A stretch of 64,000 nucleotides of DNA. It comes from Shinella fusca. Its GTDB lineage: Bacteria; Pseudomonadota; Alphaproteobacteria; Rhizobiales; Rhizobiaceae. Of this stretch, positions 9,399-19,909 are shown one piece after another. The notes under the pieces were generated by a model that saw only the letters and a program-made list of their open reading frames with translations, searched no databases and was not told the origin of the DNA. The first letter of the stretch is position 1, and each line of letters starts with the position of its first letter. The translations under genes and the position numbers were made by a program. The stretch lies in the NCBI RefSeq assembly GCF_014203155.1, contig NZ_JACHIK010000002.1, positions 412,574 through 476,573 of the forward strand. Direction: 5' to 3'.

Positions 9399-9974
9399 AT
9401 GAAAAGACTGCTTCTCACACTGCTTCTGACCGGCGCGGCCGCAAGCCCGGCCTTCGCCCATCTCGATCCGGCCGCGCACGGCTCGCTCGGAGCCGGCTTC
9501 TCGCATCCGCTGACGGGCGCCGATCACCTGCTCGCCATGGTCGCCGTCGGCCTCTGGGCATCGCTGATCGGCGGGCGGGCGCTCTGGGCCGTGCCCGCCG
9601 CCTTCGTTGCGGCGATGAGCGTCGGGTTCCTCGCGGCGCTCGGCGGGCTCGGCCTGCCCTTCGTCGAGCCGGTCATTGCCGCCTCCGTCGTGGTGATCGG
9701 GCTTCTGGCGATGGTGGCCCTTCAGGTGCCGGCCGCGGTCGGCATGGCCGTCGTCGGTTTCTTCGCCCTGTTCCACGGCTATGCGCACGGACTGGAGCTC
9801 GGCGGCGCGAGCGGCCTTTCCTTCATGGCCGGCTTTGCGGCGGCGACCGCGCTGCTGCATGGCGCGGGCGTGGCGCTGGGCCTCGGCCTCGGCGGGCGCG
9901 CCGGGCGGATCGCGGCGCGGATTGCCGGCGGCCTTGCGGCGCTCGGCGGCCTCTGGCTCGTGGCGGGGGCGTGA
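9399..9974 (+). CDS. ureJ: HupE/UreJ family nickel-related membrane protein
   Basis: The 191-residue protein has a signal-like N-terminus ([20 protein letters not shown]) followed by [20 protein letters not shown] and six or so hydrophobic helices. HxxxxxDH-type and FHGYAHG histidine motifs are characteristic of HupE/UreJ, which are thought to carry nickel or cobalt across the inner membrane. It sits between ureA and ureB, two bases before the ureB start, so it is part of the urease transcription unit. Metal specificity is inferred. Confidence 0.9.
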   Translation: MKRLLLTLLLTGAAASPAFAHLDPAAHGSLGAGFSHPLTGADHLLAMVAVGLWASLIGGRALWAVPAAFVAAMSVGFLAALGGLGLPFVEPVIAASVVVIGLLAMVALQVPAAVGMAVVGFFALFHGYAHGLELGGASGLSFMAGFAAATALLHGAGVALGLGLGGRAGRIAARIAGGLAALGGLWLVAGA

Positions 9975-9976
9975 CC

Positions 9977-10281
9977 ATGATCCCCGGGGAAATCCTGACG
10001 GGCGACGGCGATATCGTGCTGAACGCGGGAAGCGAGCCGGTGACGCTCACCGTCGCCAATACCGGCGACCGGCCGATCCAGGTCGGCTCGCACTACCACT
10101 TCTTCGAGACCAACCCGGCGCTTTCCTTCGACAGGCCCCTTGCGCGCGGCATGCGCCTCGACATCGCGGCGGGCACCGCCGTTCGCTTCGAGCCGGGGCA
10201 GGAGCGTATCGTGCGGCTCGTGCCGATCGGTGGCAACCGTGAGATCTACGGTTTTCGCCAGCAAGTTATGGGGAAACTCTG

Positions 10282-10282
<1 letters not shown>
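9977..10282 (+). CDS. ureB: Urease beta subunit
   Basis: This 101-residue subunit begins [18 protein letters not shown] and carries [16 protein letters not shown] and [14 protein letters not shown], all diagnostic of UreB. Its stop codon overlaps the ureC start (TGATG), giving translational coupling. Confidence 0.97.
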
Positions 10283-11994
<1,712 letters not shown>

Positions 11995-12005
11995 AAGGGT
12001 CGGCC

Positions 12006-12458
12006 TTGCCCTACCGCTCCACCGAAATCCTGAAGCCCGACGACGGCCGCACCCCCATCGACGTGGTCGTCCTGCCGCACGACCAGCGCCATGTGCGCCG
12101 CAAGCTCCTGCACATGCAGCATGACGACGTCGTCATGCTCGACCTCAAGGCGCCGGTGCTGCTGGCCCATGGCGACCTCATTCTCACGGAGACGGGCGAG
12201 ACCGTCGAGGTAATCGCGGCGGAGGAGTTGCTCTACGAGGTGACCCCGAAGGACAGGCTGCATCTCGTCGAGCTTGCCTGGCATCTCGGCAACCGCCACC
12301 TGCCGGCGCAGATCGAGGAGGCACGCATCCTGATCCTGCGCGATCACGTCATCCGCGACATGCTGACAGGGCTCGGCGCATCGGTCCGCGAGATATCCGA
12401 GCCTTTCCATCCGCTGCGCGGCGCCTATCACGGCCACCATCACCACGGCCATGACTGA
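12006..12458 (+). CDS. ureE: Urease accessory protein UreE (nickel metallochaperone)
   Basis: The 150-residue protein contains UreE segments ([45 protein letters not shown]) and ends in a histidine-rich nickel-binding tail, [10 protein letters not shown] chose a TTG start at 12006 because GAAAGGG lies seven bases upstream and no ATG fits the conserved N-terminus. It overlaps the ureF start by eight bases. Confidence 0.9.
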   Translation: MPYRSTEILKPDDGRTPIDVVVLPHDQRHVRRKLLHMQHDDVVMLDLKAPVLLAHGDLILTETGETVEVIAAEELLYEVTPKDRLHLVELAWHLGNRHLPAQIEEARILILRDHVIRDMLTGLGASVREISEPFHPLRGAYHGHHHHGHD

Positions 12459-13113
12459 AACGGCCGATCTCGTCCGGCTGATGACCTGGCTGTCGCCCGC
12501 CTTCCCGGTCGGCGCCTTCTCCTATTCCGGCGGGCTGGAGCAGGTCGTGGCGGATGGCGACGTGCGGGATGCCGGGACCTTGAAGGACTGGCTCGAAAGC
12601 CTCCTTGCATATGGCACTCTCTGGAACGACGCCGTGCTGTTCGCCGAGGCGCATAACGCCTTGGCCGACGATGAGCGGCTGGCGGAGGCCGCGGTGCTTG
12701 CGGAGGCCCTGTCGGGCTCGGCGGAGCGGCATCGCGAAACCATGCTGCAGGGCGGGGCCTTCCTTTCGGCGGCGGCGAACTGGCCGCATCCGGTTCTCGA
12801 CCGTCTCGGCGGGGCGGCGGCCTATCCGGTCGCGGTCGGCGCGGTGGCGGCGGCTCATGGCATTGCAGCGGAGGCGGGGCTTGCCGCCTATTTGCATGCT
12901 GTCGCGTCGAACCTCGTCTCGGTCGCCATCCGCTGCGGCGTCATCGGCCAGAAGGACGGCGTGACGGTGCTGGCGGGACTGGAGGCGCGGATCTTGGCAT
13001 CGGCGGCGCGGGCCGCGGGTTCCACACTGGACGATCTCGGGGCCGCGACGCTGCGGGCCGAGATCGCGAGCCTTCGCCACGAGACTTTGCCGACGCGGCT
13101 CTTCCGCTCGTGA
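12451..13113 (+). CDS. ureF: Urease accessory protein UreF
   Basis: The 220-residue helical chaperone has the family signature [18 protein letters not shown] near its N-terminus and a C-terminal [13 protein letters not shown] tail. It bridges UreD and UreG in the nickel-loading complex. Its start lies inside the end of ureE, indicating coupling. Confidence 0.95.
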   Translation: MTETADLVRLMTWLSPAFPVGAFSYSGGLEQVVADGDVRDAGTLKDWLESLLAYGTLWNDAVLFAEAHNALADDERLAEAAVLAEALSGSAERHRETMLQGGAFLSAAANWPHPVLDRLGGAAAYPVAVGAVAAAHGIAAEAGLAAYLHAVASNLVSVAIRCGVIGQKDGVTVLAGLEARILASAARAAGSTLDDLGAATLRAEIASLRHETLPTRLFRS

Positions 13114-13147
13114 GAAGGCTGCAAACCCGGATTTTCAGGAGGTGGGA

Positions 13148-13759
13148 ATGACATCGAAGAACGGCCCCTTGCGCGTCGGCATCGGCGGTCCCGTCGGCTC
13201 CGGCAAGACGGCGCTGACAGAAAAGCTCTGCAAGGCGATGCGCGGGCACTATTCCCTCGCCGTCGTCACCAACGACATCTACACCAAGGAGGATGCCGAG
13301 GCGCTCATGCGCATGCAGGCGCTGCCCCTTGAGCGCATCGTCGGCGTGGAGACCGGCGGCTGCCCGCACACGGCGATCCGCGAGGACGCCTCGATCAACC
13401 TGCAGGCCATCGCCGATCTCAACCGGCGTTTTCCCGATCTCGACGTGGTCTTCATCGAATCGGGCGGCGACAATCTCGCGGCGACCTTCTCGCCCGATCT
13501 TGCGGACCTGACGATCTATGTCATCTCGGTCTGCCAGGGCGAGGAGATCCCGCGCAAGGGCGGGCCTGGCATCACCCGCTCGGACCTCCTCGTCATCAAC
13601 AAGAAGGATCTCGCGCCCCATGTCGGCGCCGATCTCGACGTCATGGAGCGGGATGCGACGCGCATGCGCGCAGGGCGCCCCTTCGTCTTCTCCGACATGA
13701 AGCGCGCAGACGGCGTGGACCGCATCGTCGATTTCCTGCGCATCCAGGGCGGATTGTGA
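13148..13759 (+). CDS. ureG: Urease accessory GTPase UreG
   Basis: This 203-residue SIMIBI-class GTPase powers nickel insertion. The P-loop GGPVGSGKT spans residues 13-21; the metal-binding Cys-Pro-His of [16 protein letters not shown], the FIESGGDNL segment and the NKKDLAP guanine-specificity motif follow. AGGAGGTGGGA precedes the ATG. It is the last gene of the operon, with a hairpin terminator immediately after. Confidence 0.97.
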   Translation: MTSKNGPLRVGIGGPVGSGKTALTEKLCKAMRGHYSLAVVTNDIYTKEDAEALMRMQALPLERIVGVETGGCPHTAIREDASINLQAIADLNRRFPDLDVVFIESGGDNLAATFSPDLADLTIYVISVCQGEEIPRKGGPGITRSDLLVINKKDLAPHVGADLDVMERDATRMRAGRPFVFSDMKRADGVDRIVDFLRIQGGL

Positions 13760-13766
13760 GGGAAGG

Positions 13767-13797
13767 ATGCGGGGCCGCCCGAGCGGCGTCGCATTTT
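13767..13797 (+). terminator. Terminator of the urease operon
   Basis: Two five-base-pair stems (ATGCG/CGCAT outside, GCCGC/GCGGC inside) with a two-by-two internal loop and a CCGA apex are followed by a short T run, eight bases after the ureG stop. Confidence 0.65.
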
Positions 13798-13823
13798 GTC
13801 GATAACGTCCTGAAAGGCTTGCG

Positions 13824-13846
13824 AGATCGTCATATATGGACGATCT
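13824..13846. promoter_or_regulatory. Perfect 8-bp dyad upstream of nhaA
   Basis: AGATCGTC and GACGATCT flank a seven-base ATATATG spacer. It lies 50 bases before the nhaA start, in an otherwise empty gap, so it is probably an operator for an unknown regulator. There is no T run to suggest a terminator. Confidence 0.5.
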
Positions 13847-13895
13847 TCCTGTATAGATGAGATGCCGGGGTCGACGCCCCAGAAGGAGGGCGCCG

Positions 13896-15146
13896 ATGTA
13901 TCGTGTCTGGAACTATGTCACCGACTACTCGCTGATGCTGATCGGCGGCGCGGTGATCGCGCTGCTTTGGGCCAATACGGCGCCCGACAGCTATCACGCC
14001 CTCGTGCATTTCCAGTTGTGGGCCGGCGGGCCGGTCGGTGTGCTGGAAGCCCATGAGGACGCGCCGCGCAGGGTCATGACCCTGCATTTCCTCTTCAACG
14101 ACGGGCTGATGGCCTTCTTCTTCGCCATCGCCGCCAAGGAGGTCTGGGAGGCCGTGGCGCTTCGCGACGGTGCGCTTCGCGGCCGCAAGGCGCTGACGCC
14201 GCTGATCGCGACCGTCGGCGGCATGGCAGGCCCCGTCGTCGTCTATCTCTGCCTCGCCATGGCTCTTGGCGTTCTTGCGGATGTCTCGCGCGGATGGGCC
14301 ATCCCGACGGCCACCGATATCGCGTTTTCCTATCTCGTCGGGCGGATGGTCTTCGGCGCCCGTCATCCGGCGATCGGCTTCCTGCTTCTCCTCGCCATCG
14401 CCGACGATGCCGGCGGGCTCGCCATCCTTGCGATCTTCTATCCTTCGGGCGAGGTGGCGCCGGCCTGGCTTCTGCTCTCGCTCGCCGCGGCGCTGGGCGT
14501 CTTCTTCCTTGCCAATGTGCTGCCGCGCCGGCTCGACCGGGGTAACCAGGACCGGCCTCGTTCCACCTGGGTGCGCAAGACGCTGGGATTCTGGCCCTGG
14601 GCGCTGGCGGGTGCACTGAGCTGGTACGCCTTCCAGATGGCCGGCCTGCATCCGGCGCTCGGCCTGTTGCCCATCGTGCCGACCATTCCGCATGCGGAGC
14701 GGGAATTCGGCGTCTTCGCCGAGGAGGAGCGTTACCAGACCGACCTGCTCAACGTGATCGAGCATGGCCTGAAGGTGCCCGTGCAGTTCGTGCTGTTCGG
14801 CTTCGGGCTGCTCAATGCCGGCGTCGAGTTCTCGACCATTTCCGAGCCCACCTGGCTGGTGCTTCTCGGGCTGATCATCGGCAAGCCCCTCGGCATCACC
14901 CTGTTCGGCTGGATCGCCGCCTATCCGCTGCGCCTCGGCTTGCCCCAGGGCATGGAGATACGCGACCTGCCCGTCGTCGGCTGCGTCGCTGCCATCGGGT
15001 TCACCGTCGCGTTGTTCGTGGCCTCGGTTGCCTTCCCGGCCGGGCCGGTTCAGGACGCGGCGAAGATGGGGGCTTTATTCAGCCTTGTCAGTGCCGTCAT
15101 CGCCATTGCCGCCGGTCGTATCTGCAGGGTGCGCCGGAGCGTGTAG
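13896..15146 (+). CDS. nhaA: Na+/H+ antiporter NhaA
   Basis: The 416-residue inner-membrane antiporter has about twelve hydrophobic helices. Family landmarks include LHFLFNDGLMAFFFAIAAKE, the ion-binding region WAIPTATDIAFSY with its Asp, and LLLAIADDAGGLAI with the paired Asp-Asp. It exports sodium in exchange for protons. The ATG at 13896 follows AGAAGGAGGG; an upstream in-frame ATG has no such site. It stands alone between the urease terminator and a convergent ClC gene. Confidence 0.95.
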   Translation: MYRVWNYVTDYSLMLIGGAVIALLWANTAPDSYHALVHFQLWAGGPVGVLEAHEDAPRRVMTLHFLFNDGLMAFFFAIAAKEVWEAVALRDGALRGRKALTPLIATVGGMAGPVVVYLCLAMALGVLADVSRGWAIPTATDIAFSYLVGRMVFGARHPAIGFLLLLAIADDAGGLAILAIFYPSGEVAPAWLLLSLAAALGVFFLANVLPRRLDRGNQDRPRSTWVRKTLGFWPWALAGALSWYAFQMAGLHPALGLLPIVPTIPHAEREFGVFAEEERYQTDLLNVIEHGLKVPVQFVLFGFGLLNAGVEFSTISEPTWLVLLGLIIGKPLGITLFGWIAAYPLRLGLPQGMEIRDLPVVGCVAAIGFTVALFVASVAFPAGPVQDAAKMGALFSLVSAVIAIAAGRICRVRRSV

Positions 15147-15174
15147 CGGCCCGGGTATAGTCATCCGCCCCCGG

Positions 15175-16536
15175 CTAGGTGCCCGGGGCTGTCTGGTCCG
15201 CGCTCTTTTCGGCGGCGCGGCGCGCGCGGATCGCGGCGGCGATGAAGACGCGGGAGAGCCCGTGGTAGAGCGGCTCGCGGGAAAGGATGCGGGAGGTGAG
15301 ATAGCCGAGCATGGAGACTGCCATCAGCGGGATGACGGCGTCATGGTCGCCGGTCATTTCGAGGATGATGACGAAGGCCGTCATCGGCGCCTGCACGACG
15401 CCGGCGAAATAGCCCGCCATGCCGAGGACCGCCGCAAGCGCGACGCTGGTGCCGAGAAGCGAGCCGACCGTGCTGCCGAGGCCGGCGCCGACCGAGAGGG
15501 AAGGGGCGAAGATGCCGCCCGGTATGCCGGACAGCATGGAAAGGAACCCCGCCGCGAACTTTTCCACGAAGAAGAGGAGGGGAAGGGCCTCGCCCTGCAC
15601 CGCGCTCCTGGCCTCGGCATAGCCCGTGCCGAAGGTGCGCCCGCCCGAAACGACGCCGATGAGGGCGATGGCGAGCCCGCAGCAAAGCGCGAACAGCACC
15701 ATGCGCTTCATCGGTTCGGGCTGGGCCCAGCGGCGGATGCGCTGGCCGAAATAAAGGGCAAAGCCGCTGAAGGCCGCGCCGAGCGCGCCCCCGCCGATGC
15801 CGCAGACGAGGACGAGGCACCAGTCGCGCAGGTCGGTCGGGGCGACCGACGTGGAGCCGAAATACTGGTAGCTGCCCGAAATGCCGAGCGCGGCAAGGCC
15901 GGAGAGGATGACGGCGGCGAGCACGAAGCCGTTGGCGCGCGCCTCGTAGGTGCGGCTCATCTCCTCGATGGCGAAGACGATACCGGCAAGCGGCGTGTTG
16001 AAGGCGGCGGCGATGCCGGCGGCCGAGCCGGCGAGGATGAGGCCGCGCGCCTGCGCCATGCCGCCGAAGCGCGCGACGGCCAGCATGATGGAGGCGCCGA
16101 CCTGGACCGTCGGGCCCTCGCGCCCGATGGAGGCGCCGGAAAGAAGGCCGAGCACGGTCAGCATGATCTTGCCGAAGGCGACGCGCAGGGACAATAGCCT
16201 GCCGCGGTCCTCTTCATCCTTCAGGTGCCGCGCGGCGATTGCCTGCGGGATGCCGCTACCCTGCGAATTCGGGAAAAACCGGATCGCCAGATAGGCCGAG
16301 AGCGCAAAACCGGCGGGCGTGAGGAGGAGCGGCAGCAGGAAGCTCCATTCCGTGGCCGCGGTCGCATGCGCGAAAGCGCGCTGGGCAAGGTCCGCGAGCT
16401 TGGCAAAGCCGACGCTGATCACGCCGGTCGCGAGCGCCCCGCACCAGAAGACGAGGCGCGGGCGCCAGAGCGAGAAGGATCCCCAGAAGACGCGGGAGCG
16501 CCGGAGCAGTTTCGATTTGCGGTATAGATCGGCCAT
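15175..16536 (-). CDS. ClC-family chloride channel/transporter
   Basis: The 453-residue inner-membrane protein has the three anion-selectivity motifs of ClC proteins: GSGIP, GREGP (with the gating glutamate) and GGIFAPSL. Ten or more hydrophobic helices are visible. No C-terminal CBS domains are present, as in bacterial EriC-type exchangers. The ATG at 16536 is chosen; one eleven codons upstream is possible. Whether it is a channel, H+/Cl- exchanger or fluoride exporter cannot be told, although the canonical GREGP and GSGIP motifs argue for chloride. Confidence 0.92.
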   Translation of the reverse strand: MADLYRKSKLLRRSRVFWGSFSLWRPRLVFWCGALATGVISVGFAKLADLAQRAFAHATAATEWSFLLPLLLTPAGFALSAYLAIRFFPNSQGSGIPQAIAARHLKDEEDRGRLLSLRVAFGKIMLTVLGLLSGASIGREGPTVQVGASIMLAVARFGGMAQARGLILAGSAAGIAAAFNTPLAGIVFAIEEMSRTYEARANGFVLAAVILSGLAALGISGSYQYFGSTSVAPTDLRDWCLVLVCGIGGGALGAAFSGFALYFGQRIRRWAQPEPMKRMVLFALCCGLAIALIGVVSGGRTFGTGYAEARSAVQGEALPLLFFVEKFAAGFLSMLSGIPGGIFAPSLSVGAGLGSTVGSLLGTSVALAAVLGMAGYFAGVVQAPMTAFVIILEMTGDHDAVIPLMAVSMLGYLTSRILSREPLYHGLSRVFIAAAIRARRAAEKSADQTAPGT

Positions 16537-16664
16537 CCGGGTTTTCGGTTTGCGCTGGACCGGCGGCATGCCCGTTCCGGGCCATGCCATGAAGGTGCCG
16601 TTCTTGCACGAGTCCGGGCGGAGCGACACCCCTTTTTTGGCGGTGCGCGCTGTTTGCCTTGCCG

Positions 16665-17156
16665 TCAGGCGCCGGATCGATGCCGGTTCCGGGTCCGCCG
16701 GGCGATCAGGGCGTCGATGGAGAAAAGCCCCGGGCCCCGCGCGGCGATGAAGAGGAGGCAGGCGGCCCATGTGCCGTGCGTCGGCCAGGCATCCGGATAG
16801 ACGAAGATCTCGATCACCAGCGTCATCGCCAGGAGCGCCAGCGCGGAGAACCGGCTGGCAAGGCCGACGACGAGGAGGACCGGAAAGACATGCTCGGCGA
16901 AGGCTGCGAGATGCGCGGCAAGCCAGGGATCGATCAGCGGCAGCCTGTACTCGTTCTCGAAAAGATAGACCGCGCTGTCGGAGACCGACCAGCCGTCCAG
17001 CTTCGTTTCGCCGGATCGCCAGAAGACGCCGGCTATGGAAAGGCGCGCGACAAGGGCGATGACGTCGCTCGGGATATGGCCGAGCGCCTGTATCGCCCGT
17101 TCGACAAGGCGCTGCGGCAGCGATACGGCGAGGTCAGGCATGGTCGCGGTCTTCAT
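16665..17156 (-). CDS. DoxX-family membrane protein of the bufferin operon
   Basis: This 163-residue protein has four hydrophobic helices with DoxX features (LARLSIAGVFWRSGETKLDG, FAEHVFPVLLVVGLASRF). It overlaps the preceding DUF2063 gene by 23 bases and closes a leftward operon of RiPP precursor, MNIO enzyme and DUF2063 partner. DoxX-like proteins are regular members of such operons, where a redox or export role is supposed but unproven. AGGAAGGA lies upstream of the ATG. Confidence 0.88.
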   Translation of the reverse strand: MKTATMPDLAVSLPQRLVERAIQALGHIPSDVIALVARLSIAGVFWRSGETKLDGWSVSDSAVYLFENEYRLPLIDPWLAAHLAAFAEHVFPVLLVVGLASRFSALALLAMTLVIEIFVYPDAWPTHGTWAACLLFIAARGPGLFSIDALIARRTRNRHRSGA

Positions 17157-17919
17157 CGTCTTGGTCCTTCCTGATGGCGGTGAAGGCTCCGGCACGGAGC
17201 AGGATTGCGAGATTTGCGGAAATGTCGAAGGCGGCATCGGCTGCCATGGCCGTGCTCGCGGCTTCGGCAAGTGCGCGGCCTTGCGCCAGATGCCCGAAGA
17301 AGGGCGCGCCGGCGGGCGGAAGCGGCACGACCTCGACGATCATGTGGGGCCGGACCACCAGCGCGTCCTGGCCCCGCCAGTCCGCAACGGGTTCGACAGG
17401 ACGCTCGCCGGCGTTCATCGCCCAGATCGTTACCGCCGGATGGGGCGAGGAGAGGACCGAGAGGGACGGCTGGGGAACGAGGACGAGGCCGCCCAGCCGG
17501 TCGGGGGCGATCTCGGCGAGAACCTGCGGATCGAGCGGCGCGGCGTCGGCTGCATGATAAGCGCGCGTGCGGGCCGCCTCGATGCGCATGACATCCGCGA
17601 GATAGGCGATCTCCCGCGCCGGCTCGAAGTTCGCCGCGAAATCCGGAAAATCGTCGCCATAGGCCAGAAGCAGCGGCGAGCGCGGCGGATTGAGGCGGAT
17701 GAAGACCGCGGCCATCGCCCGGAAGAAGTCGGGCCCGACGATCCGCTCGGCCGCGGGAAACCGCGTGGCAAGCGCGCCCGTGAGGCTGGCCGCCACGTTG
17801 TTGCGGTAGACGCCGTAGCGCCGCTCCGGCGAGGGCGAATTCCAGGCCGCGATGCCGGCGGGCGGCGGCGTCGCCTCCAGGAGGCCGGCGGCGAAGGCGC
17901 TCTGGGTGGCGTCCGACAT
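17134..17919 (-). CDS. bufC: DUF2063 (BufC-like) partner of the MNIO enzyme
   Basis: The 261-residue protein starts MSDATQSAFAAGLL and carries the DUF2063 N-terminal segment RRYGVYRNNVAASLTGALA, RFPAAERIVGPDFFRAMA and YLADVMRIEAARTRAYHAAD. In known systems the DUF2063 protein binds the precursor and forms a complex with the MNIO oxygenase. It begins four bases after the MNIO stop. The family also occurs with DUF692 outside RiPP loci, so its precise job here is inferred from context. Confidence 0.88.
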   Translation of the reverse strand: MSDATQSAFAAGLLEATPPPAGIAAWNSPSPERRYGVYRNNVAASLTGALATRFPAAERIVGPDFFRAMAAVFIRLNPPRSPLLLAYGDDFPDFAANFEPAREIAYLADVMRIEAARTRAYHAADAAPLDPQVLAEIAPDRLGGLVLVPQPSLSVLSSPHPAVTIWAMNAGERPVEPVADWRGQDALVVRPHMIVEVVPLPPAGAPFFGHLAQGRALAEAASTAMAADAAFDISANLAILLRAGAFTAIRKDQDDEDRDHA

Positions 17920-17922
17920 GGT

Positions 17923-18777
17923 TCAGGCCGCCCTTTGCCGCGCGGCCGCGTCGAGCATGCGCTGCGCGGCGGCGGCTTCGCCCCGCAGCACCGGCCAGGC
18001 GGGCACGTCATTGTCCCATTCGATGAGGCTGGCGACCGGTCCCGTCCGGCTGATGACCGTCTCGTAGAGCGCCCAGACGGGATCCTTCACCGGCGTGTCG
18101 TGGCTGTCGATGAGGAGCGGCGCGCCGAGCTCGTCCACCGTTTCCGAATGGCCGCTGAGGTGGATCTCGCGCACCGCCTCCAGCGGGAAGCGGGCGATGT
18201 AGTCGCCTGGGTCCAGATTGTGGTTCGTCGCGGCGACGAAGACGTTGTTGACGTCGAGCAGCAGGCCGCAGCCGGTGCGCCGGGCGACCTCGGCGAGGAA
18301 GGCCGTCTCCTCGATCGTGCTTTCCGAAAACAGGACATAGGTGGCGGGATTTTCGAGCAGCATCTGCCGGCCGAGGGTCTCTTGCACTTCATCGATATGG
18401 TCGGCCACGCGGTCCAGCGTTTCCTGCGTATAGGGCAGCGGCAGGAGGTCGTTGAGGAAGACGCTGTCATGCGTCGACCAGGCGAGATGCTCGGAAAAGC
18501 TCTCCGGCCGGTAGCGCTCGCAGAGCGTCTTCAGCCGGGCAAGATGGGCGCGGTCGAGCGGCTGCATGGAGCCGATGGAGAGGCCGACGCCGTGGACCGA
18601 GAGGGCATAATCCTCCCGCAGCCGGCCAAGCTGGGTATGCGGCGGACCGCCGGCGCCCATGTAGTTCTCCGCATGGACCTCGAAGAAGCCGATGGGCTGC
18701 GGTTCGGCGATGATGGCGGCGAAATGCTCGGGCTTGAAGCCGGCACCGGTGCGCCGGGGCAGGGCGGAGGGGATCAT
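17923..18777 (-). CDS. bufB: MNIO (DUF692) iron oxygenase, BufB-like
   Basis: This 284-residue TIM-barrel enzyme of the multinuclear non-haem iron family has the expected metal-site segments: [48 protein letters not shown] and EIHLSGH. Such enzymes oxidise cysteine residues of precursor peptides, and bufferin enzymes make thiooxazoles that bind copper. It lies between the precursor gene and the DUF2063 partner. AAAGG lies seven bases before the ATG. Confidence 0.92.
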   Translation of the reverse strand: MIPSALPRRTGAGFKPEHFAAIIAEPQPIGFFEVHAENYMGAGGPPHTQLGRLREDYALSVHGVGLSIGSMQPLDRAHLARLKTLCERYRPESFSEHLAWSTHDSVFLNDLLPLPYTQETLDRVADHIDEVQETLGRQMLLENPATYVLFSESTIEETAFLAEVARRTGCGLLLDVNNVFVAATNHNLDPGDYIARFPLEAVREIHLSGHSETVDELGAPLLIDSHDTPVKDPVWALYETVISRTGPVASLIEWDNDVPAWPVLRGEAAAAQRMLDAAARQRAA

Positions 18778-18803
18778 GGTGAAGCCTTTCGACGGGAGAA
18801 GCG

Positions 18804-18824
18804 ACGGCGCCGCGAAGGCGCCGT
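18804..18824 (-). terminator. Intercistronic hairpin between precursor and MNIO gene
   Basis: ACGGCGCC and GGCGCCGT form an eight-base-pair stem around a five-base loop in the 68-base gap. A weak T content follows on the minus strand. It may be a partial terminator that keeps precursor mRNA more abundant than the enzyme mRNA. Confidence 0.5.
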
Positions 18825-18845
18825 CCGGTGGGGCGGGTGCAGGCC

Positions 18846-19130
18846 TCAGGCCGGCGCCATGCCCTGTTCCAGCATGCCGTGGCCGTCCGGCGTCTTCATC
18901 GACAGGCACGTGCCCTTGGGAACGAGCTTGAAGACGTTCTGCTGGTAGTCGATCTTCGACGTGCCGGCGCAGGTCGTGCCGGCGCCCGCGGCGCAGTCGT
19001 TCTGGCCCTTGAGGGCGACGCCATAGCACTTTTCCTTCGCGTCGTCGGCAGCGGCGGCCGGGGTGGCGACGGCGGCGAGCGCGGAAGCGAGCGAACCGGC
19101 AAGGGCGAGGGTGGCGATCATGGTCTTCAT
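18846..19130 (-). CDS. bufA: Bufferin-type RiPP precursor (DUF2282)
   Basis: This 94-residue secreted precursor has a Sec signal peptide ([20 protein letters not shown], then AAAA before ADDAKEK) and a mature part with exactly four cysteines, in [18 protein letters not shown] and KGTCLSM. That matches DUF2282/BufA1 bufferin precursors, whose central cysteines become thiooxazoles and chelate periplasmic copper. It heads the operon and is divergent from an ECF sigma gene. Copper binding is inferred from family and neighbours. Confidence 0.88.
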   Translation of the reverse strand: MKTMIATLALAGSLASALAAVATPAAAADDAKEKCYGVALKGQNDCAAGAGTTCAGTSKIDYQQNVFKLVPKGTCLSMKTPDGHGMLEQGMAPA

Positions 19131-19176
19131 CTTTGTCTCCGTTAGTGGCCAGCCCCATTGGCTGTGCATTGCGGGC

Positions 19177-19202
19177 TACGGAGAGCGCCGTGCCTTCGTT
19201 AC
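19177..19202 (-). promoter_or_regulatory. SigF-type ECF promoter of the bufferin operon
   Basis: On the minus strand: GTAACG, sixteen bases, CGTA, 47 bases before the precursor start. The same pattern and spacing occur before the divergent sigma gene, and resemble Caulobacter SigF promoters. Confidence 0.72.
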
Positions 19203-19315
19203 AGGCCTTGCGTCGCTTTCGCCTGCCGGCGGCCCGCCCGGCGGGCGGTAGTGTTGGAAAAAGAATTGTTAAATCAGAGACTTGTTGTCGTTACGGAAAT
19301 CTTTGCTTCCATGCG

Positions 19316-19341
19316 GTAACAAAATCGTGTTCCCCGGCGTA
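19316..19341 (+). promoter_or_regulatory. SigF-type autoregulatory promoter
   Basis: GTAACA, sixteen bases, CGTA, matching the bufferin promoter in both elements and spacing. The expected transcription start lies only a few bases before the GTG start codon of the sigma gene. Confidence 0.7.
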
Positions 19342-19353
19342 GGGTAGGAAACA

Positions 19354-19908
19354 GTGACACAGTCGGCGCGTGAAGAGGAATGGGCGAACTGGCTGCGCCT
19401 TGCCATAAAGGGCGACGCGCAGGCCTATAGCCGTTTCCTTTTCGCGGTGACGCCGTATCTGCGTGCCATGGCGCGGCGGCGTTGCAGCCTTTACGGCGCG
19501 CCCCTGAGCGAGGCAGAGGACGTGGTGCAGGAAGTGCTGCTCGCCATTCACCTCAAGCGCGGCACCTGGGATCCGGCCCGCCCGCTCGGCCCGTGGCTCA
19601 CGACGCTGGTGCGCAACAAGCTGATCGACAGCCTGCGCCGCCGGGGCCGGCAGAAGAACGTGCCGATCGACGATGTCTCCGATTTCCTGGAGGCGGCGGA
19701 CGAAACGAATGAGGCGGCCGACCGGATCGACACGGAAACGATGCTCGCCCGGCTGAAGGAGCCGCAGCGCGATATCGTCCGCTCGATCTCCATCGAGGGG
19801 GAGGGCATCCGCGAGACGGCGGCGCGGCTGAAAATGACGGAAGTGGCCGTGCGCGTCGCCCTTCACCGGGCGCTGAAATCGCTGGCCGCCCTCTACCGGA
19901 GCGAATGA
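19354..19908 (+). CDS. ECF sigma factor, SigF-like
   Basis: The 184-residue protein has sigma region 2 (QAYSRFLFAV; LSEAEDVVQEVLLAIHLKRG; GPWLTTLVRNKLIDSLRRRG) and region 4 (LKEPQRDIVRSISIEG; ETAARLKMTEVAVRVALHRA). The GTG start follows TAGGAAA. It is two bases from the DUF1109 gene, the standard SigF/NrsF arrangement, in which the anti-sigma partner releases the factor under metal stress. Its promoter motif also precedes the divergent bufferin operon, making that its likely main target. Confidence 0.9.
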   Translation: MTQSAREEEWANWLRLAIKGDAQAYSRFLFAVTPYLRAMARRRCSLYGAPLSEAEDVVQEVLLAIHLKRGTWDPARPLGPWLTTLVRNKLIDSLRRRGRQKNVPIDDVSDFLEAADETNEAADRIDTETMLARLKEPQRDIVRSISIEGEGIRETAARLKMTEVAVRVALHRALKSLAALYRSE

Positions 19909-19909
19909 C

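Noticed and set aside
17035..18948. Plus-strand ORF of 637 codons over the bufferin operon
   Set aside because: Repetitive Arg/Gly/Asp composition; the three minus-strand genes beneath it have clear families.
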